Assembly (NCBI GenBank): GCA_049601915.1
Contig: JBMYRB010000001.1
Coordinates: 752,268 to 816,267 of the forward strand
DNA: 64,000 nt
DNA from: UBA8079 sp049601915
GTDB lineage: Bacteria; Pseudomonadota; Alphaproteobacteria; UBA6615
Direction of reading: 5' to 3'
Shown here: positions 46,290 through 55,511 of the stretch, piece by piece
How the letters are laid out: every line of letters begins with the position of its first letter
Position numbering within the stretch: position 1 is the stretch's first letter
The notes under the pieces: model-generated
Database searches by the model: none
The model's input: only the letters and a program-made list of their open reading frames with translations
Told to the model about the DNA's origin: nothing
Position numbers and translations under genes: made by a program

Positions 46290-47039
46290 AGCAGGCTGAT
46301 CCAGAATATTTGAGAGAATTCTTCGTTGGCCCGGCGGTAATCGTCTATCTGCCCGATGTCGACCCAGTATTCCTGAACAGGATAGGCCAGGGTCGAGAGA
46401 CCGGACGCCCGTTAGGCCTCAAACAGATCCGGCATATCGAACGCACCGTCGTGGGGGATAATCTCAAGCGCCACGGGCCCAAGCACATATATACCGGCGT
46501 ATATGAAGTGTCGTGTCACGGGCTTCTCGAGCAGGCCCTTGATTTCATGATCATCGATATCCACTACGCCGCAGGGGACCTGCACTTCATAGCTGCGGAC
46601 CGCCATCGTTGCCGCGGTATCGCTTTCGCGGTGAAAATCGATCATCTGGACCGGGTCGACCTTTGACAGAATACCCCCGTTCATGACGAGGCCCGGCGCG
46701 CTCACGGCGCATGAACGCAAGAACATCGCCACGTGGCTCACCGAAGCGAATCGTGCGTGGGGTCGGGTTCGTGATTGCGTGCACAGGGGCATCGGTGGAA
46801 ATGCCACGCAAAAGCCCGCGGCGGATATCGCCGTCCGTGACGGTGCTGATCAGCTTGCGTTGTTTGTCGACGACCAGCCCGATCTGGACGGTCCACGCCG
46901 TGAACCTCTCGGTCAACGTATGAATTGATGTGTCCGGGCCAATGAGGCTTTGCGCGAGCCGCGTCTGCGGTAGCGCGACCTGTTGGACAGGCGACGGCGC
47001 GTCGGCCTCGGGGGTGATATGCGTGACAGCGGATTCCAT
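46290..47039 (-). pseudogene. Disabled paralogue of the CBS/nucleotidyltransferase (LegX-like)
   Basis: From ATG 47039 the reading frame gives an intact CBS start (LISTVTDGDIRRGLLRG, nearly identical in layout to the live copy at 10952) for about 110 codons. The next recognisable segment, in a different frame, is VMNGGILSKVDPVQM, matching the live copy's VINGDIITNVD. The intervening 100 or so residues, with the GxGxR catalytic loop, are gone. Downstream VPCGVVDIDD, FIYAGIYVLGP and MPDLFEA then TAA, then VQEYWVDIGQIDDYRRA, the normal C-terminus. A deletion, a frameshift and a stop therefore inactivate it. Confidence 0.85.
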
Positions 47040-47140
47040 GGGTTCGATACATAGAATTCGCGATAAACTTTAACGATCGATTGACGGTTAACGCTTTATT
47101 TCGGCGGCGAACCGGGATGTCGCGCGCGGGCCGATGCCGA

Positions 47141-48799
47141 TCAGGTCTTCTTAGGGACCCGCTTGAGCGCCCATTTGACGCGCGCGGCGGTGGCATCGGT
47201 TTCGAGTGCGCCGGATACCACGATCTGTTCGCTGCGTCGTACTTCCTCGGTCTCGCCGAGATAGATGCTTTCGGCCAGCGACACGGTGCCGCCTTCGGCG
47301 ATAAGCCGCCATCCGATGCCGCTCGGCAGGCGCAACAGCACCGACGAGCCATTCTGTACCAAGGATGCCTGGACCGTGGGGTGAAGATGGAACCGCAACG
47401 CAAACCCGCGCGCCGGGCGTGCTGTACCTGCCGCCTCCGTCCGGCTCAGCGCGTCTTCACCTCGGATATCGTCGCCGTCGACCGCCATGTAGATCCGACG
47501 TTCATGGACAAGTCCGAACGAGGACGCATAGCCGTCATGGCTGGCGGAGACCCAGATGTTGCCGTCATCCTCACTCCGCTCGACCTGGACATCCTGCGGG
47601 CGCCGCCCGAACGTGCCGTCGTTGAGGATTTCCGACGAGTTTGTGTCATCGACGACCATGGTCGAGTGGGCGGCTGAAGATCGCTGGACCGTCGCCCAGG
47701 GATCGCGGTTGCCGGGTCGTACCCCGCAATTGGTGATCAGTCGTTCCTTGCCGATCGAGATCTCCAGGCTGAGTGAGCCGGCATGGGCTTGGGTGTCGAG
47801 CCCGGCCTGCGGTGGCGCGCCGGTGTCCAGGAGTGCGACAGTCCGGTTTGCGACGATCCGCTCGAAACCGGTATGTGGTGCGCTCAATGGTGCGCGGCCG
47901 CGCGCATCGGCTTGGGCCAACAGCATATCGATTTGCCAATCCTCGCCTTCGCAACTGCCGTTGAAGAGCGCCAGTCGCCCGTCATTGTGCCGCAGCATGC
48001 GCAGGAAGGGTGCGGCCCGATCGATGGCGCCCAGCAGGAAGGCTGGAATATCCTGGCCTGCCGCCAGCAACGCGCTGCGCACATCCACGAGATCGCGTAA
48101 GACGGTCGCCTGAGTTTGCGGGTTGCGCGAGACGTGTCCGCCGTCGGGCAAAATCTGTCGGGTGCAGGCCTTTTCGAGAATTTTGAGACCCTGGCGTATG
48201 GAGGCCTCGTGAGCCGGCAGAGCGAGACCGGTGACTGTAAGGCCCTTGGCGGCCCGTATCAGCCCGGCGCCTTCGACTCCGCCGGGCAGCACACGGGCAA
48301 GGTGCTTGGCTTGGCGTGCAATGGTCGCCAAGTAGCGCCGCCGGTAATCGTCGTCTGCGGACGCACAGAAGAAATCATGCTGACCCAGCCAGGCGAACAG
48401 CCGGGTGGCCAGAACATCCGGGCGCCAGGCAATTTCCTGCCAGCCGGTTTGATGTTCGATCCAGTCTTCGACCAAATCGCGTGCGCGTCGCCGCGCCGCG
48501 TCGCCGCCGACCGCGCGCAGATCGCGCAGCCAGTCGAAGCCGTGCAGCTCGGCCAGCCAGGCATCGCTCATGCCAACTGGGCGCCAGGCGTGTTTGCCAC
48601 CGCGGACCGTCTCGCCGAGGAACGATAACTCTCCGGCCGAAACAGCGGTGCCGCGTTCGGCGTTCCCGGGCCAGGAATCCGGCGGGACGATGGCGAGTTC
48701 GTTCGGTGCGCGTCCGATCAGGGTGTAGCGGTACACCGGCGAGGCATAGAGCAGCTTGCCGACGCCGTAGCGCAGGTCCTGAAAGACGTTGCCGCTCAC
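47141..48799 (-). CDS. Heparinase II/III family protein
   Basis: A 552-residue protein without an obvious signal peptide. Residues 80-270 are the alpha-helical toroid (FDWLRDLRAVGGDAARRRA, ILPDGGHVSRNPQTQATVL with the conserved DGGHxxRNP). Residues 300-530 form the C-terminal beta-sandwich (AHSTMVVDDTNSSEI). It is classed as a polysaccharide lyase-like enzyme, but in alphaproteobacteria this form sits beside rpe and rsmB and is of unknown substrate. It overlaps rpe by four bases. Confidence 0.85.
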   Translation of the reverse strand: MSGNVFQDLRYGVGKLLYASPVYRYTLIGRAPNELAIVPPDSWPGNAERGTAVSAGELSFLGETVRGGKHAWRPVGMSDAWLAELHGFDWLRDLRAVGGDAARRRARDLVEDWIEHQTGWQEIAWRPDVLATRLFAWLGQHDFFCASADDDYRRRYLATIARQAKHLARVLPGGVEGAGLIRAAKGLTVTGLALPAHEASIRQGLKILEKACTRQILPDGGHVSRNPQTQATVLRDLVDVRSALLAAGQDIPAFLLGAIDRAAPFLRMLRHNDGRLALFNGSCEGEDWQIDMLLAQADARGRAPLSAPHTGFERIVANRTVALLDTGAPPQAGLDTQAHAGSLSLEISIGKERLITNCGVRPGNRDPWATVQRSSAAHSTMVVDDTNSSEILNDGTFGRRPQDVQVERSEDDGNIWVSASHDGYASSFGLVHERRIYMAVDGDDIRGEDALSRTEAAGTARPARGFALRFHLHPTVQASLVQNGSSVLLRLPSGIGWRLIAEGGTVSLAESIYLGETEEVRRSEQIVVSGALETDATAARVKWALKRVPKKT

Positions 48800-49488
48800 C
48801 CGTCGCCCCGCATGGCGGCGATATTCTCGGCATAGGAATCCGGACCACCTTTGAAGGTGGCGGTGCCGGCAACCAGGACATTGGCCCCGGCGGCAATGGC
48901 GCGCGGCGCGGTGTTCCGGTCGATCCCGCCATCCACTTCAAGGTCTATCGGCTGTCCGCCGGTCTTCACATGGTCGTCGATGCGCGCGCGCAGCGCAGCG
49001 ATCTTATCGAGCTGGCTCTCGATGAACGCCTGTCCGCCGAACCCGGGATTAACGCTCATCACCAGGATGAGGTCGACCATGTCCATCACCTCGTCGACGA
49101 CCGCGACCGATGTTGCGGGGTTGAGCACCACGCCGGCCTTCTTTCCCAGTCCGCGGATTGTTTGCAGCGTTCGGTGCAGATGAGGTCCGGCTTCGGGGTG
49201 CAGTGAAATCACATCCGCACCGGCATCTGCGAAGGGTTCGATCATGTAGTCGACCGGGCTCATCATCAGGTGCACGTCGAAGGGCAGATCGCAGTGCGGG
49301 CGCAGGGCCTTCACGACACCGGGGCCGATCGTGAGGTTGGGCACGAAATGCCCGTCCATGATGTCGATGTGAATCCAGTCGGCGCCGGCGTCGGCGACGG
49401 CGCGTACTTCGTCGCCCAGCTTGGCGAAATCCGCCGCCAGGATCGAAGGTGCAATGCGGACAGGAGCCGCCTTTGATGAGGGAGCCAT
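48796..49488 (-). CDS. rpe: Ribulose-phosphate 3-epimerase
   Basis: A 230-residue (beta/alpha)8 enzyme. IAPSILAADFAKLGDEVRAV, IDIMDGHFVPNLTIGP and MSVNPGFGGQAFI are the three classic Rpe motifs, carrying the metal His and Asp residues. It interconverts ribulose-5-P and xylulose-5-P. Part of the rsmB-rpe-heparinase run on the minus strand. Confidence 0.97.
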   Translation of the reverse strand: MAPSSKAAPVRIAPSILAADFAKLGDEVRAVADAGADWIHIDIMDGHFVPNLTIGPGVVKALRPHCDLPFDVHLMMSPVDYMIEPFADAGADVISLHPEAGPHLHRTLQTIRGLGKKAGVVLNPATSVAVVDEVMDMVDLILVMSVNPGFGGQAFIESQLDKIAALRARIDDHVKTGGQPIDLEVDGGIDRNTAPRAIAAGANVLVAGTATFKGGPDSYAENIAAMRGDG

Positions 49489-49549
49489 GGTTTTTCGTAA
49501 CCGATTTACAGACTGCGCCGCAAGCGACGCGACGGGCGACGAGGCCGGC

Positions 49550-50848
49550 CTAGGTTCGGATCAGGCGTGCGGCAAAAAATCCGTCCATGCCACCGCGCTC
49601 CGACCAGTGGCACGGCAACGTGCGCAAGGTACCTGCCGGTGTGATCGCGGCGGGGTTCAAGCCGTCGAGTTCGGGCCAGTCATCGGCCGAAATTGGGTCC
49701 AGTGTTACCGGCGCACCGGAGGCCAGCAGCGCGTCCACGCGCGCGGTGCCCTCTTCCGGCTCGAGCGAGCAGACCGAATAGATAATAGTGCCCCCGGGTA
49801 CGACCATGTTGACCGCGGCGGTCAGCAACCGGTCCTGCAGCGCGGTGGCATTCTTGATATCCGCCTCGCGGCGTCGCCGGGGAATATCTGGGTGGCGGCG
49901 GATTGTGCCGGTGGCCGTGCAGGGTGCGTCGAGCAAAACCGCATCGACCGGCTGCTCGGGCCGCCACTGGGTGGCGTCGGCACCGACGATATCGGCGGCG
50001 AGGCCCGTGCGGGCGAGATTCTTCTGGAGCGCCGACAAACGCTGGTTGGAAATATCGACGGCCGTGACTTCGGGGCCGCGGTCGGCCAGCTGCATGGTCT
50101 TGCCGCCGGGTGCGGCGCAGAGGTCGATGACCCGCGCGTCGGCATCGTCACGCAGCAGTTTTGCCGGGAGGGACGCCGCCACGTCCTGAACCCACCAGAA
50201 CCCATCATCGAAACCGGGCAGGTCTGAGATGCGCCCGCCGGTCCGACGGCGCAGGGTGCCGCCGGGCAGGACCTCGGCGTCGAGTTTCGCAGCCCATTCC
50301 GCTGGGTCGGCGTGCTTTGCCAGTGTGAAGTCGAGCGGCGGCTCGATCAGATGTGCGTCGGCAATCGTGCGCGCTGTGTCCATGCCGTAAATGTCCTGCC
50401 AGCGCTTGAGCAGCCAGTTTGGCGTGTTGCGTTCCCCGGGTGACCGGGTGCCTTCGCGGTTCTCTGGCTCGCGTCCGATCCGCCGCAACACGGCGTTCAC
50501 CAACCCCTTGAGGGCGCCACGCCGGTACTGGCCGGCCAGTCCCACTGCGCCGTCCACGGCAGCGTGGGCCGGGGTCTTAAGGAACAGCAGCTCGGCGGTT
50601 CCGATTCGCAGGATGTTGCGGACATGGGCATGGCGGCCCGCCAACGGCCGGTCGAGGCATTCGGATACGCGCGCATCGACCTCGCCGAGGCGGCGCAGCA
50701 CGGTCGCGATGATCCGGCGCGCCTGGGCGCGGTCACGCGGGTCGAGCTTCGCCAGAGCGCGGTCGGCGGCGAGGGCCGTGTCGAGGGGTTTGCCATCGTC
50801 GAGGACGGCATCGAGGATCTGGCAGGCGACGGTGCGGGAATCGGACAT
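49550..50848 (-). CDS. rsmB: RsmB-like 16S rRNA m5C967 methyltransferase
   Basis: A 432-residue protein. Residues 1-135 are the NusB-like domain (VACQILDAVLDDGKPLDTAL, IRRGTAELLF-like RIGTAELLFLKTP). The catalytic domain has CAAPGGKTMQLAD for SAM, and the two cysteines DAPCTATGTIRRHPD and YSVCSLEPEE. The protein sits 61 bp upstream of rpe. Confidence 0.95.
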   Translation of the reverse strand: MSDSRTVACQILDAVLDDGKPLDTALAADRALAKLDPRDRAQARRIIATVLRRLGEVDARVSECLDRPLAGRHAHVRNILRIGTAELLFLKTPAHAAVDGAVGLAGQYRRGALKGLVNAVLRRIGREPENREGTRSPGERNTPNWLLKRWQDIYGMDTARTIADAHLIEPPLDFTLAKHADPAEWAAKLDAEVLPGGTLRRRTGGRISDLPGFDDGFWWVQDVAASLPAKLLRDDADARVIDLCAAPGGKTMQLADRGPEVTAVDISNQRLSALQKNLARTGLAADIVGADATQWRPEQPVDAVLLDAPCTATGTIRRHPDIPRRRREADIKNATALQDRLLTAAVNMVVPGGTIIYSVCSLEPEEGTARVDALLASGAPVTLDPISADDWPELDGLNPAAITPAGTLRTLPCHWSERGGMDGFFAARLIRT

Positions 50849-50928
50849 GGCGCTTTATGCCCCAAAAACGAACCGACCGCAGCCGGTCATTGGACCCGCT
50901 GCGGCCGGTACGGCGGAAATCGTTGAAA

Positions 50929-51402
50929 CTAGGCCGCCGTTTTGTCTTTCCGAATATATGCCATGGCGCAATGCTCTGCGCAGTAGGGACGCCCGGGCAA
51001 GTTGTCAGCCCCGCAGAAGCTGAAATTCGCATCGCCGGGATCACCGTTTGGCCACAGGCACTCGGACACGTCGCCGCTGCGCCTTGCCAAAGGCGGTATG
51101 GGAGCTTCCGGGATGCACTTGCCGCCGTCCGGCACGATTTTCTCACCGCCGATTTCCTCATCGGCCATGGTTCCGCGCAGGGCTTTCGCCTCGAGTGCCC
51201 GGTCGATGGCCCGGTTGCGCCGACGTGAGCCCGTGCCGTTGCCCCGGATCGGGGATGGCCGGCTCTCCAGCCCGAGACGGTGCGCCTTGCCGATTACCGC
51301 GTTGCGCGTCACGCCGCCCAACTGCACGGCGATCTGGCTCGCACTCAGGCCCTTGGCCCATAAATCCCGCAACATTGCCACCCGTTCGTCAGTCCAAGAC
51401 AT
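50929..51402 (-). CDS. gcrA: GcrA cell-cycle regulator
   Basis: A 157-residue protein. The N-terminal DNA-binding domain SWTDERVAMLRDLWAKGLSA, then IAVQLGGVTRNAVIGKAHRL, is diagnostic of GcrA. The C-terminal region has CLWPNGDPGDANFSFCGA and GRPYCAEHCAMAY, which contact sigma-70. It acts at promoters with CcrM-methylated GANTC sites, and its presence places the DNA in the Alphaproteobacteria. Confidence 0.95.
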   Translation of the reverse strand: MSWTDERVAMLRDLWAKGLSASQIAVQLGGVTRNAVIGKAHRLGLESRPSPIRGNGTGSRRRNRAIDRALEAKALRGTMADEEIGGEKIVPDGGKCIPEAPIPPLARRSGDVSECLWPNGDPGDANFSFCGADNLPGRPYCAEHCAMAYIRKDKTAA

Positions 51403-51835
51403 GTCCTGTTCCTGTTTGTTTCTTATTGCCCCAACAACCGCGGATGGCTGCCTTGATCCCGCGCGAAGCCTAGATCATGTGGTAATCGGGGGCAAGCGCA
51501 CAAAATAGGGTATGGACCCCAATATGTGGACAATCTGTTAACTGAATACCCAGAATTTGGGGGTTTTTGGCTGTACTCACGGTCATTTTCGTACTCAAGG
51601 CCGTCGGAGCGGCTGTCGTGTGCGACGGGGAGAGCCACCGATGCGCCGACAAAAGTATAATTTAATTCAGTGATTACAGGTAGTTGTTCAGCTTGAGAAA
51701 TCGGGTTCATGGCGCGACGCTAATTCTGCTTCATTGTCCTGTCTGGTCTTTGCGCGGATCTCATGCTGGGTTTGAAATCCCGTCGATCTTGTCTGCAGAC
51801 TTGGCAAACTCGGGCCGTTCGTCCATATCAACGTT
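51403..51835. other. Gene-free 433-bp region between gcrA and sdhAF4
   Basis: No credible ORF. It is A/T-richer than its surroundings. The short stem ACCCA/TGGGGGT at about 51,549-51,565 is followed by T5, a weak terminator candidate for plus-strand transcripts. GTACTCA occurs twice near 51,574-51,599. No GANTC was found close to the gcrA start. It should carry the gcrA promoter (minus strand) and sdhAF4 promoter (plus strand). Confidence 0.35.
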
Positions 51836-52117
51836 ATGTCCGATAATCATAAAAATCCGCCGGGCGAGCAGATGCATACGACCCCTAAGTATCGTGTCCG
51901 CAGGCCGGAGGGAGAGACTAAAGCACCGAAATCCGCCGAAAATGCGGCGACGACACCCGTTTTTGATGAGGGTGCCGCGCCGATCGCGGGCGACGAACAG
52001 CCTGCTGGGGCGGCCACGACGCGCCGCGATACTGCAAAGGAGATCGGTGGTCCCAAGGGACCGGAACCGACCCGGTTCGGCGACTGGGAACGCAATGGAC
52101 GCTGCGTCGATTTTTGA
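51836..52117 (+). CDS. SDHAF4-like / DUF1674 succinate dehydrogenase assembly factor
   Basis: A 93-residue protein. The C-terminal IGGPKGPEPTRFGDWERNGR, then CVDF, is the DUF1674/SDHAF4 signature (usual GPEPTRYGDWERKGRxxDF). The N-terminal 65 residues are charged and low in complexity. SDHAF4 binds flavinated SdhA before complex assembly. Confidence 0.85.
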   Translation: MSDNHKNPPGEQMHTTPKYRVRRPEGETKAPKSAENAATTPVFDEGAAPIAGDEQPAGAATTRRDTAKEIGGPKGPEPTRFGDWERNGRCVDF

Positions 52118-52141
52118 CGCGCGCACCTGACGTATCAAACA

Positions 52142-52530
52142 ATGACGGCGACATTGGACAAGGTGGTGCCCGCATCGGGATTGATGGTCATTGCCGACCT
52201 GGAGTCCACGTCGTGGGAGGGCGCGCAGGAAAGCGGCTGGTCGGGCCCGGGGCAGTTTCGTGAAATTGTGCAAATCAGTGCCGTGCGAGTCGATGCGGGT
52301 GACGGTTTTGCCGAGCGGGCGAACTTCTCGGTCCTGTTCGCCCGACGATCAATCCCGATTTATCGGACTACTTCACTGCCCTGACCGGCATCACCAACAA
52401 CGCCGTGGCGCGCGATGGCGTTAGCCTGGAGATCGCCTTGGCGGGGTTTGCCGATTTCGCAGGCGCGGATGTCGTCCTGTCGCACGTGCGCGATGTCATC
52501 GGGCTCGTATGTCACAACAATGCCTACATA
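52142..52530 (+). pseudogene. Frameshifted 3'-5' exonuclease (DEDD/ExoX-like)
   Basis: ATG 52142 starts a reading frame with the DxE motif LMVIADLESTSWEGAQ and FREIVQISAVRV, the Exo I motif of DEDD nucleases. At about 52,336 the frame shifts by one base: in the other frame RPTINPDLSDYFTALTGIT is the standard continuation and ends with FADFAGADVVLSHV. The C-terminal third (Exo III) then fades into acs 3' sequence. Broken by a frameshift and truncation. Confidence 0.8.
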
Positions 52531-52551
52531 CCTTTGTATGTTTGCGTCGGG

Positions 52552-54495
52552 CTACCTGTTCTGTCGGTTTTCGACAAGATCGTCTACCACGGACGGGTCG
52601 GCGAGTGTTGAGGTGTCTCCCAACTGGTCATGCTCGTTGGCCGCAATCTTGCGCAGAATACGACGCATGATTTTGCCCGACCGGGTCTTGGGCAGGGCGG
52701 GTGCCCATTGCAGAAGATCCGGGGTCGCGATCGGCCCGATCTCCTTGCGCACGAATTTTATCAGCTCTTCATGGAGTGCGTCGTTGCTCTCGACGCCCGC
52801 GTTGAGCGTGACATAGGCGTAGATGCCCTGCCCCTTGATGTCGTGGGGGTAGCCGACGACCGCGGCCTCGGCGACATCGTCATGTTCGACCAGCGCGCTC
52901 TCCACCTCCGCGGTTCCCATGCGATGGCCCGAGACGTTGATGACGTCGTCGACGCGGCCCGTGATCCAGTAGTAGCCGTCCTCGTCGCGCCGGCAGCCAT
53001 CGCCGGTGAAGAAGCGGCCGGGATAAGCCGTGAAATATGTCTCGGCAAAACGCTTGTGGTCGCCATAGACCGTACGCATCTGGCCCGGCCAACCGCCGTC
53101 GATGCAAAGGATGCCTTCGCATGCGCCGTCCAGCTCGTTGCCCTCGGCATCAACGATAATTGGTTTGATCCCAAAGAACGGCCGGGTGGCCGATCCCGGT
53201 TTCAGCATCGTCGCGCCGGGTAACGGTGTGAGCAGAATGCCGCCGGTTTCGGTCTGCCACCAGGTGTCGACGATCGGGCAACGGTCATCACCGACCACCT
53301 CGTGATACCAGTGCCAGGCTTCCGGGTTGATCGGCTCACCAACTGTCCCCAGGAGGTGGATGGACTCGCGTGATGTCTTCTTCACTGGCGCGTCGCCTTC
53401 GCGCATCAGCGCGCGGATGGCGGTTGGTGCGGTGTAGTAGATGTTGACCTGATGCTTGTCGCAGACTTCCCAATGGCGCGACGCGTCCGGATAGTTGGGC
53501 AGGCCCTCGAAAATCAGGGTTGTGGCGCCGTTCGCCAGCGGCCCGTAGACGATGTAGCTGTGGCCGGTGATCCAGCCGCAATCGGCCGTACACCAGTAGA
53601 TATCGCCATCATGATAGTCGAAGACATACTGATGGGTCATCGAGGCATAGACCATGTAGCCGCCGGTCGTGTGGAGCACACCTTTCGGTTTGCCGGTAGA
53701 GCCCGACGTGTAGAGGATGAACAGCGGGTCTTCGGCATCCATCGGTTCGGGCGGGCAGTCGGCGGACTGGGCGTCGCACAACTCGTGGTACCAGACGTCG
53801 CGACCCTCGACCCAGTTGATGTCGGCGCCGGTGCGATTCACCACCACCACCTTTTTGACCTGGTCGGCCGGAAGCTTGTCGATCGCCTGATCGACATTGA
53901 CCTTGAGCGGGATGGTACGCCCGCCGCGCAGTCCCTCGTCTGAGGTAATGACATAGGCGGAATCGCAATCGTCGATCCGTCCGGCAATCGAGTCGGGTGA
54001 GAAACCGCCAAAGACGACCGAATGCACAGCGCCAATGCGTGCGCAGGCCAGCATGGCGACGGCGATCTCCGGGATCATCGGCAGATAGATCGTAACCCGA
54101 TCGCCCTTCTTGATGCCGAGGGACTTCAGCCCGTTGGCGAATTTGCAAACACGCTCGTAGAGATCGTTGTAGGTGAGCTTGGCGTCATCCTTCGGGTCGT
54201 CTCCTTCCCAGATGATTGCAGTCTGGTCGCCGCGAGTTGCCAGGTGCCGGTCGAGGCAGTTCGCCGACGCGTTGAGCACACCATCGTAGAACCACTTGAT
54301 GTGCAGATCGGACGCGTCCCAGGAAACGTCGCGGATCTGGGTATAGGGCTTGATCCAATCGAGGCGCTTGCCTTCGTCGGCCCAAAACCCGTCCGGGTCG
54401 TCGACCGAGCGCTTGTACATTTCCTGATATTTTGCGTCGTCGGCCCAGGCGCGGCTTGCCCATTCGTCCGGGACGGGAAACTTCTCGCGGAACAT
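52552..54495 (-). CDS. acs: Acetyl-CoA synthetase
   Basis: A 647-residue AMP-forming ligase of the usual Acs length. LFILYTSGSTGKPKGVLHT is the ATP-binding P-loop; WWQTETGG binds the acyl adenylate; and SGKIMRRILRKIA near the C-terminus carries the regulated Lys, a typical acetylation site. It makes acetyl-CoA from acetate, ATP and CoA. Head-on with the broken exonuclease gene. Confidence 0.97.
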   Translation of the reverse strand: MFREKFPVPDEWASRAWADDAKYQEMYKRSVDDPDGFWADEGKRLDWIKPYTQIRDVSWDASDLHIKWFYDGVLNASANCLDRHLATRGDQTAIIWEGDDPKDDAKLTYNDLYERVCKFANGLKSLGIKKGDRVTIYLPMIPEIAVAMLACARIGAVHSVVFGGFSPDSIAGRIDDCDSAYVITSDEGLRGGRTIPLKVNVDQAIDKLPADQVKKVVVVNRTGADINWVEGRDVWYHELCDAQSADCPPEPMDAEDPLFILYTSGSTGKPKGVLHTTGGYMVYASMTHQYVFDYHDGDIYWCTADCGWITGHSYIVYGPLANGATTLIFEGLPNYPDASRHWEVCDKHQVNIYYTAPTAIRALMREGDAPVKKTSRESIHLLGTVGEPINPEAWHWYHEVVGDDRCPIVDTWWQTETGGILLTPLPGATMLKPGSATRPFFGIKPIIVDAEGNELDGACEGILCIDGGWPGQMRTVYGDHKRFAETYFTAYPGRFFTGDGCRRDEDGYYWITGRVDDVINVSGHRMGTAEVESALVEHDDVAEAAVVGYPHDIKGQGIYAYVTLNAGVESNDALHEELIKFVRKEIGPIATPDLLQWAPALPKTRSGKIMRRILRKIAANEHDQLGDTSTLADPSVVDDLVENRQNR

Positions 54496-54641
54496 GGCGC
54501 GTACTCTCCCTGTTGATCACGTTGTCCGGCGTTTTAGTGCGTCAGCCTGCCGGTTCGATTGCGGCGCATTATCGGGAAATAGACCCGGCCAGACAACTGC
54601 AAGCCGCGGCGGTCTTCTCGTTCTTTTGGTGAAGTCGGCTG

Positions 54642-55040
54642 CTAGTCGCCGAACAAGACCATCCCGTCATCATCGACTGTCACCGGCAACGGCCGCAGTG
54701 ACTTGCCGACACAGGGTCCCTTCACGCAATACCCGTCTTCCTTGCGGAACATGGCCCAGTGGGTTGAGCACTGGATCAGCTTCCGGTCGACGTCAAGAAA
54801 GGTGTCGGGCTTCAGTTCCAGATGCGTGCCCTGGTGCGGGCATACATTCATGTAGCAATGAAGCGTGCCATCCTCGTCACCCGGGATCACGAAGATCGGC
54901 ATTTTTGCGTCCGGGTTGTCCTCGTAAACTTTCTCCAGGATGAACCCCTTGCCGGCTTCGCCGATCTCGTCGGCGTGGCACAGGACGCGGCGGTTGCCGC
55001 GCATCACCGGTTCGGCGGTTTGATTGCCCTCGGCGCTCAA
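54642..55040 (-). CDS. Rieske [2Fe-2S] ferredoxin-like protein
   Basis: A protein of about 132 residues. The cluster ligands are in CPHQGTHLE and CSTHWAMFR, the Rieske C-x-H / C-x-x-H pairs. The start is uncertain: TTG 55040 overlaps the stop of the EVE gene (TTGA) and was chosen for coupling; ATG 55076 gives a longer N-terminus that overlaps 40 bp; ATG 55004 (MRGNRR) is shorter. It probably passes electrons to an oxygenase not seen here. Confidence 0.8.
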   Translation of the reverse strand: MSAEGNQTAEPVMRGNRRVLCHADEIGEAGKGFILEKVYEDNPDAKMPIFVIPGDEDGTLHCYMNVCPHQGTHLELKPDTFLDVDRKLIQCSTHWAMFRKEDGYCVKGPCVGKSLRPLPVTVDDDGMVLFGD

Positions 55041-55450
55041 GGTTTTACGCCGGCCATCCGGCAAACTTCGCGCCATTCGGTGGCCTTGACCGGTTGCACC
55101 GACAGTCGCGAATTGTTGACCAGGACCATGTCGGCGAGCTTCGGGTTCGACTTGACGTCGGTCAGCGTGACCGGGGTCTCGACCGGTTTTACGGTCTTGA
55201 CGTCGACCATGCCGAAGCGGCCGGATTCGTCGGTATGATCCGGGTAGTGCGTGCGCACCACTTCAACGATCCCGACGACCTGCTTCTCGTTTACCGAATG
55301 ATAGAAGAAGCCTTTGTCGCCGACTTTCATGGCCTTCATGTTGTTGTTGGCCTGATAGTTCCGGACCCCATCCCAATGCTCGACGCCCTTTTTGACCTGA
55401 TCGTCCCAGGACCAAGTGCTCGGTTCGGTTTTGAAAAGCCAGTAAGCCAT
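55037..55450 (-). CDS. EVE domain protein
   Basis: A 137-residue single-domain protein. AYWLFKTEPSTWSWDDQ, GVRNYQANNNMKAMKVGD and FFYHS are EVE/thymocyte nuclear protein hallmarks. EVE domains bind modified bases or RNA; bacterial function is unresolved. It precedes the Rieske gene in the same unit. Confidence 0.88.
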   Translation of the reverse strand: MAYWLFKTEPSTWSWDDQVKKGVEHWDGVRNYQANNNMKAMKVGDKGFFYHSVNEKQVVGIVEVVRTHYPDHTDESGRFGMVDVKTVKPVETPVTLTDVKSNPKLADMVLVNNSRLSVQPVKATEWREVCRMAGVKP

Positions 55451-55511
55451 GGCGCTTGTTCCTCGTTAGCTCTTGTTGCGTCTCTTATAGGGCATGCCGA
55501 CGTGATGCCAA

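Noticed and set aside
51640..51690. CtrA binding site upstream of sdhAF4
   Set aside because: TTAA-N7-ATTA differs at two of eight key positions from TTAA-N7-TTAA, and the region is simply A/T-rich.
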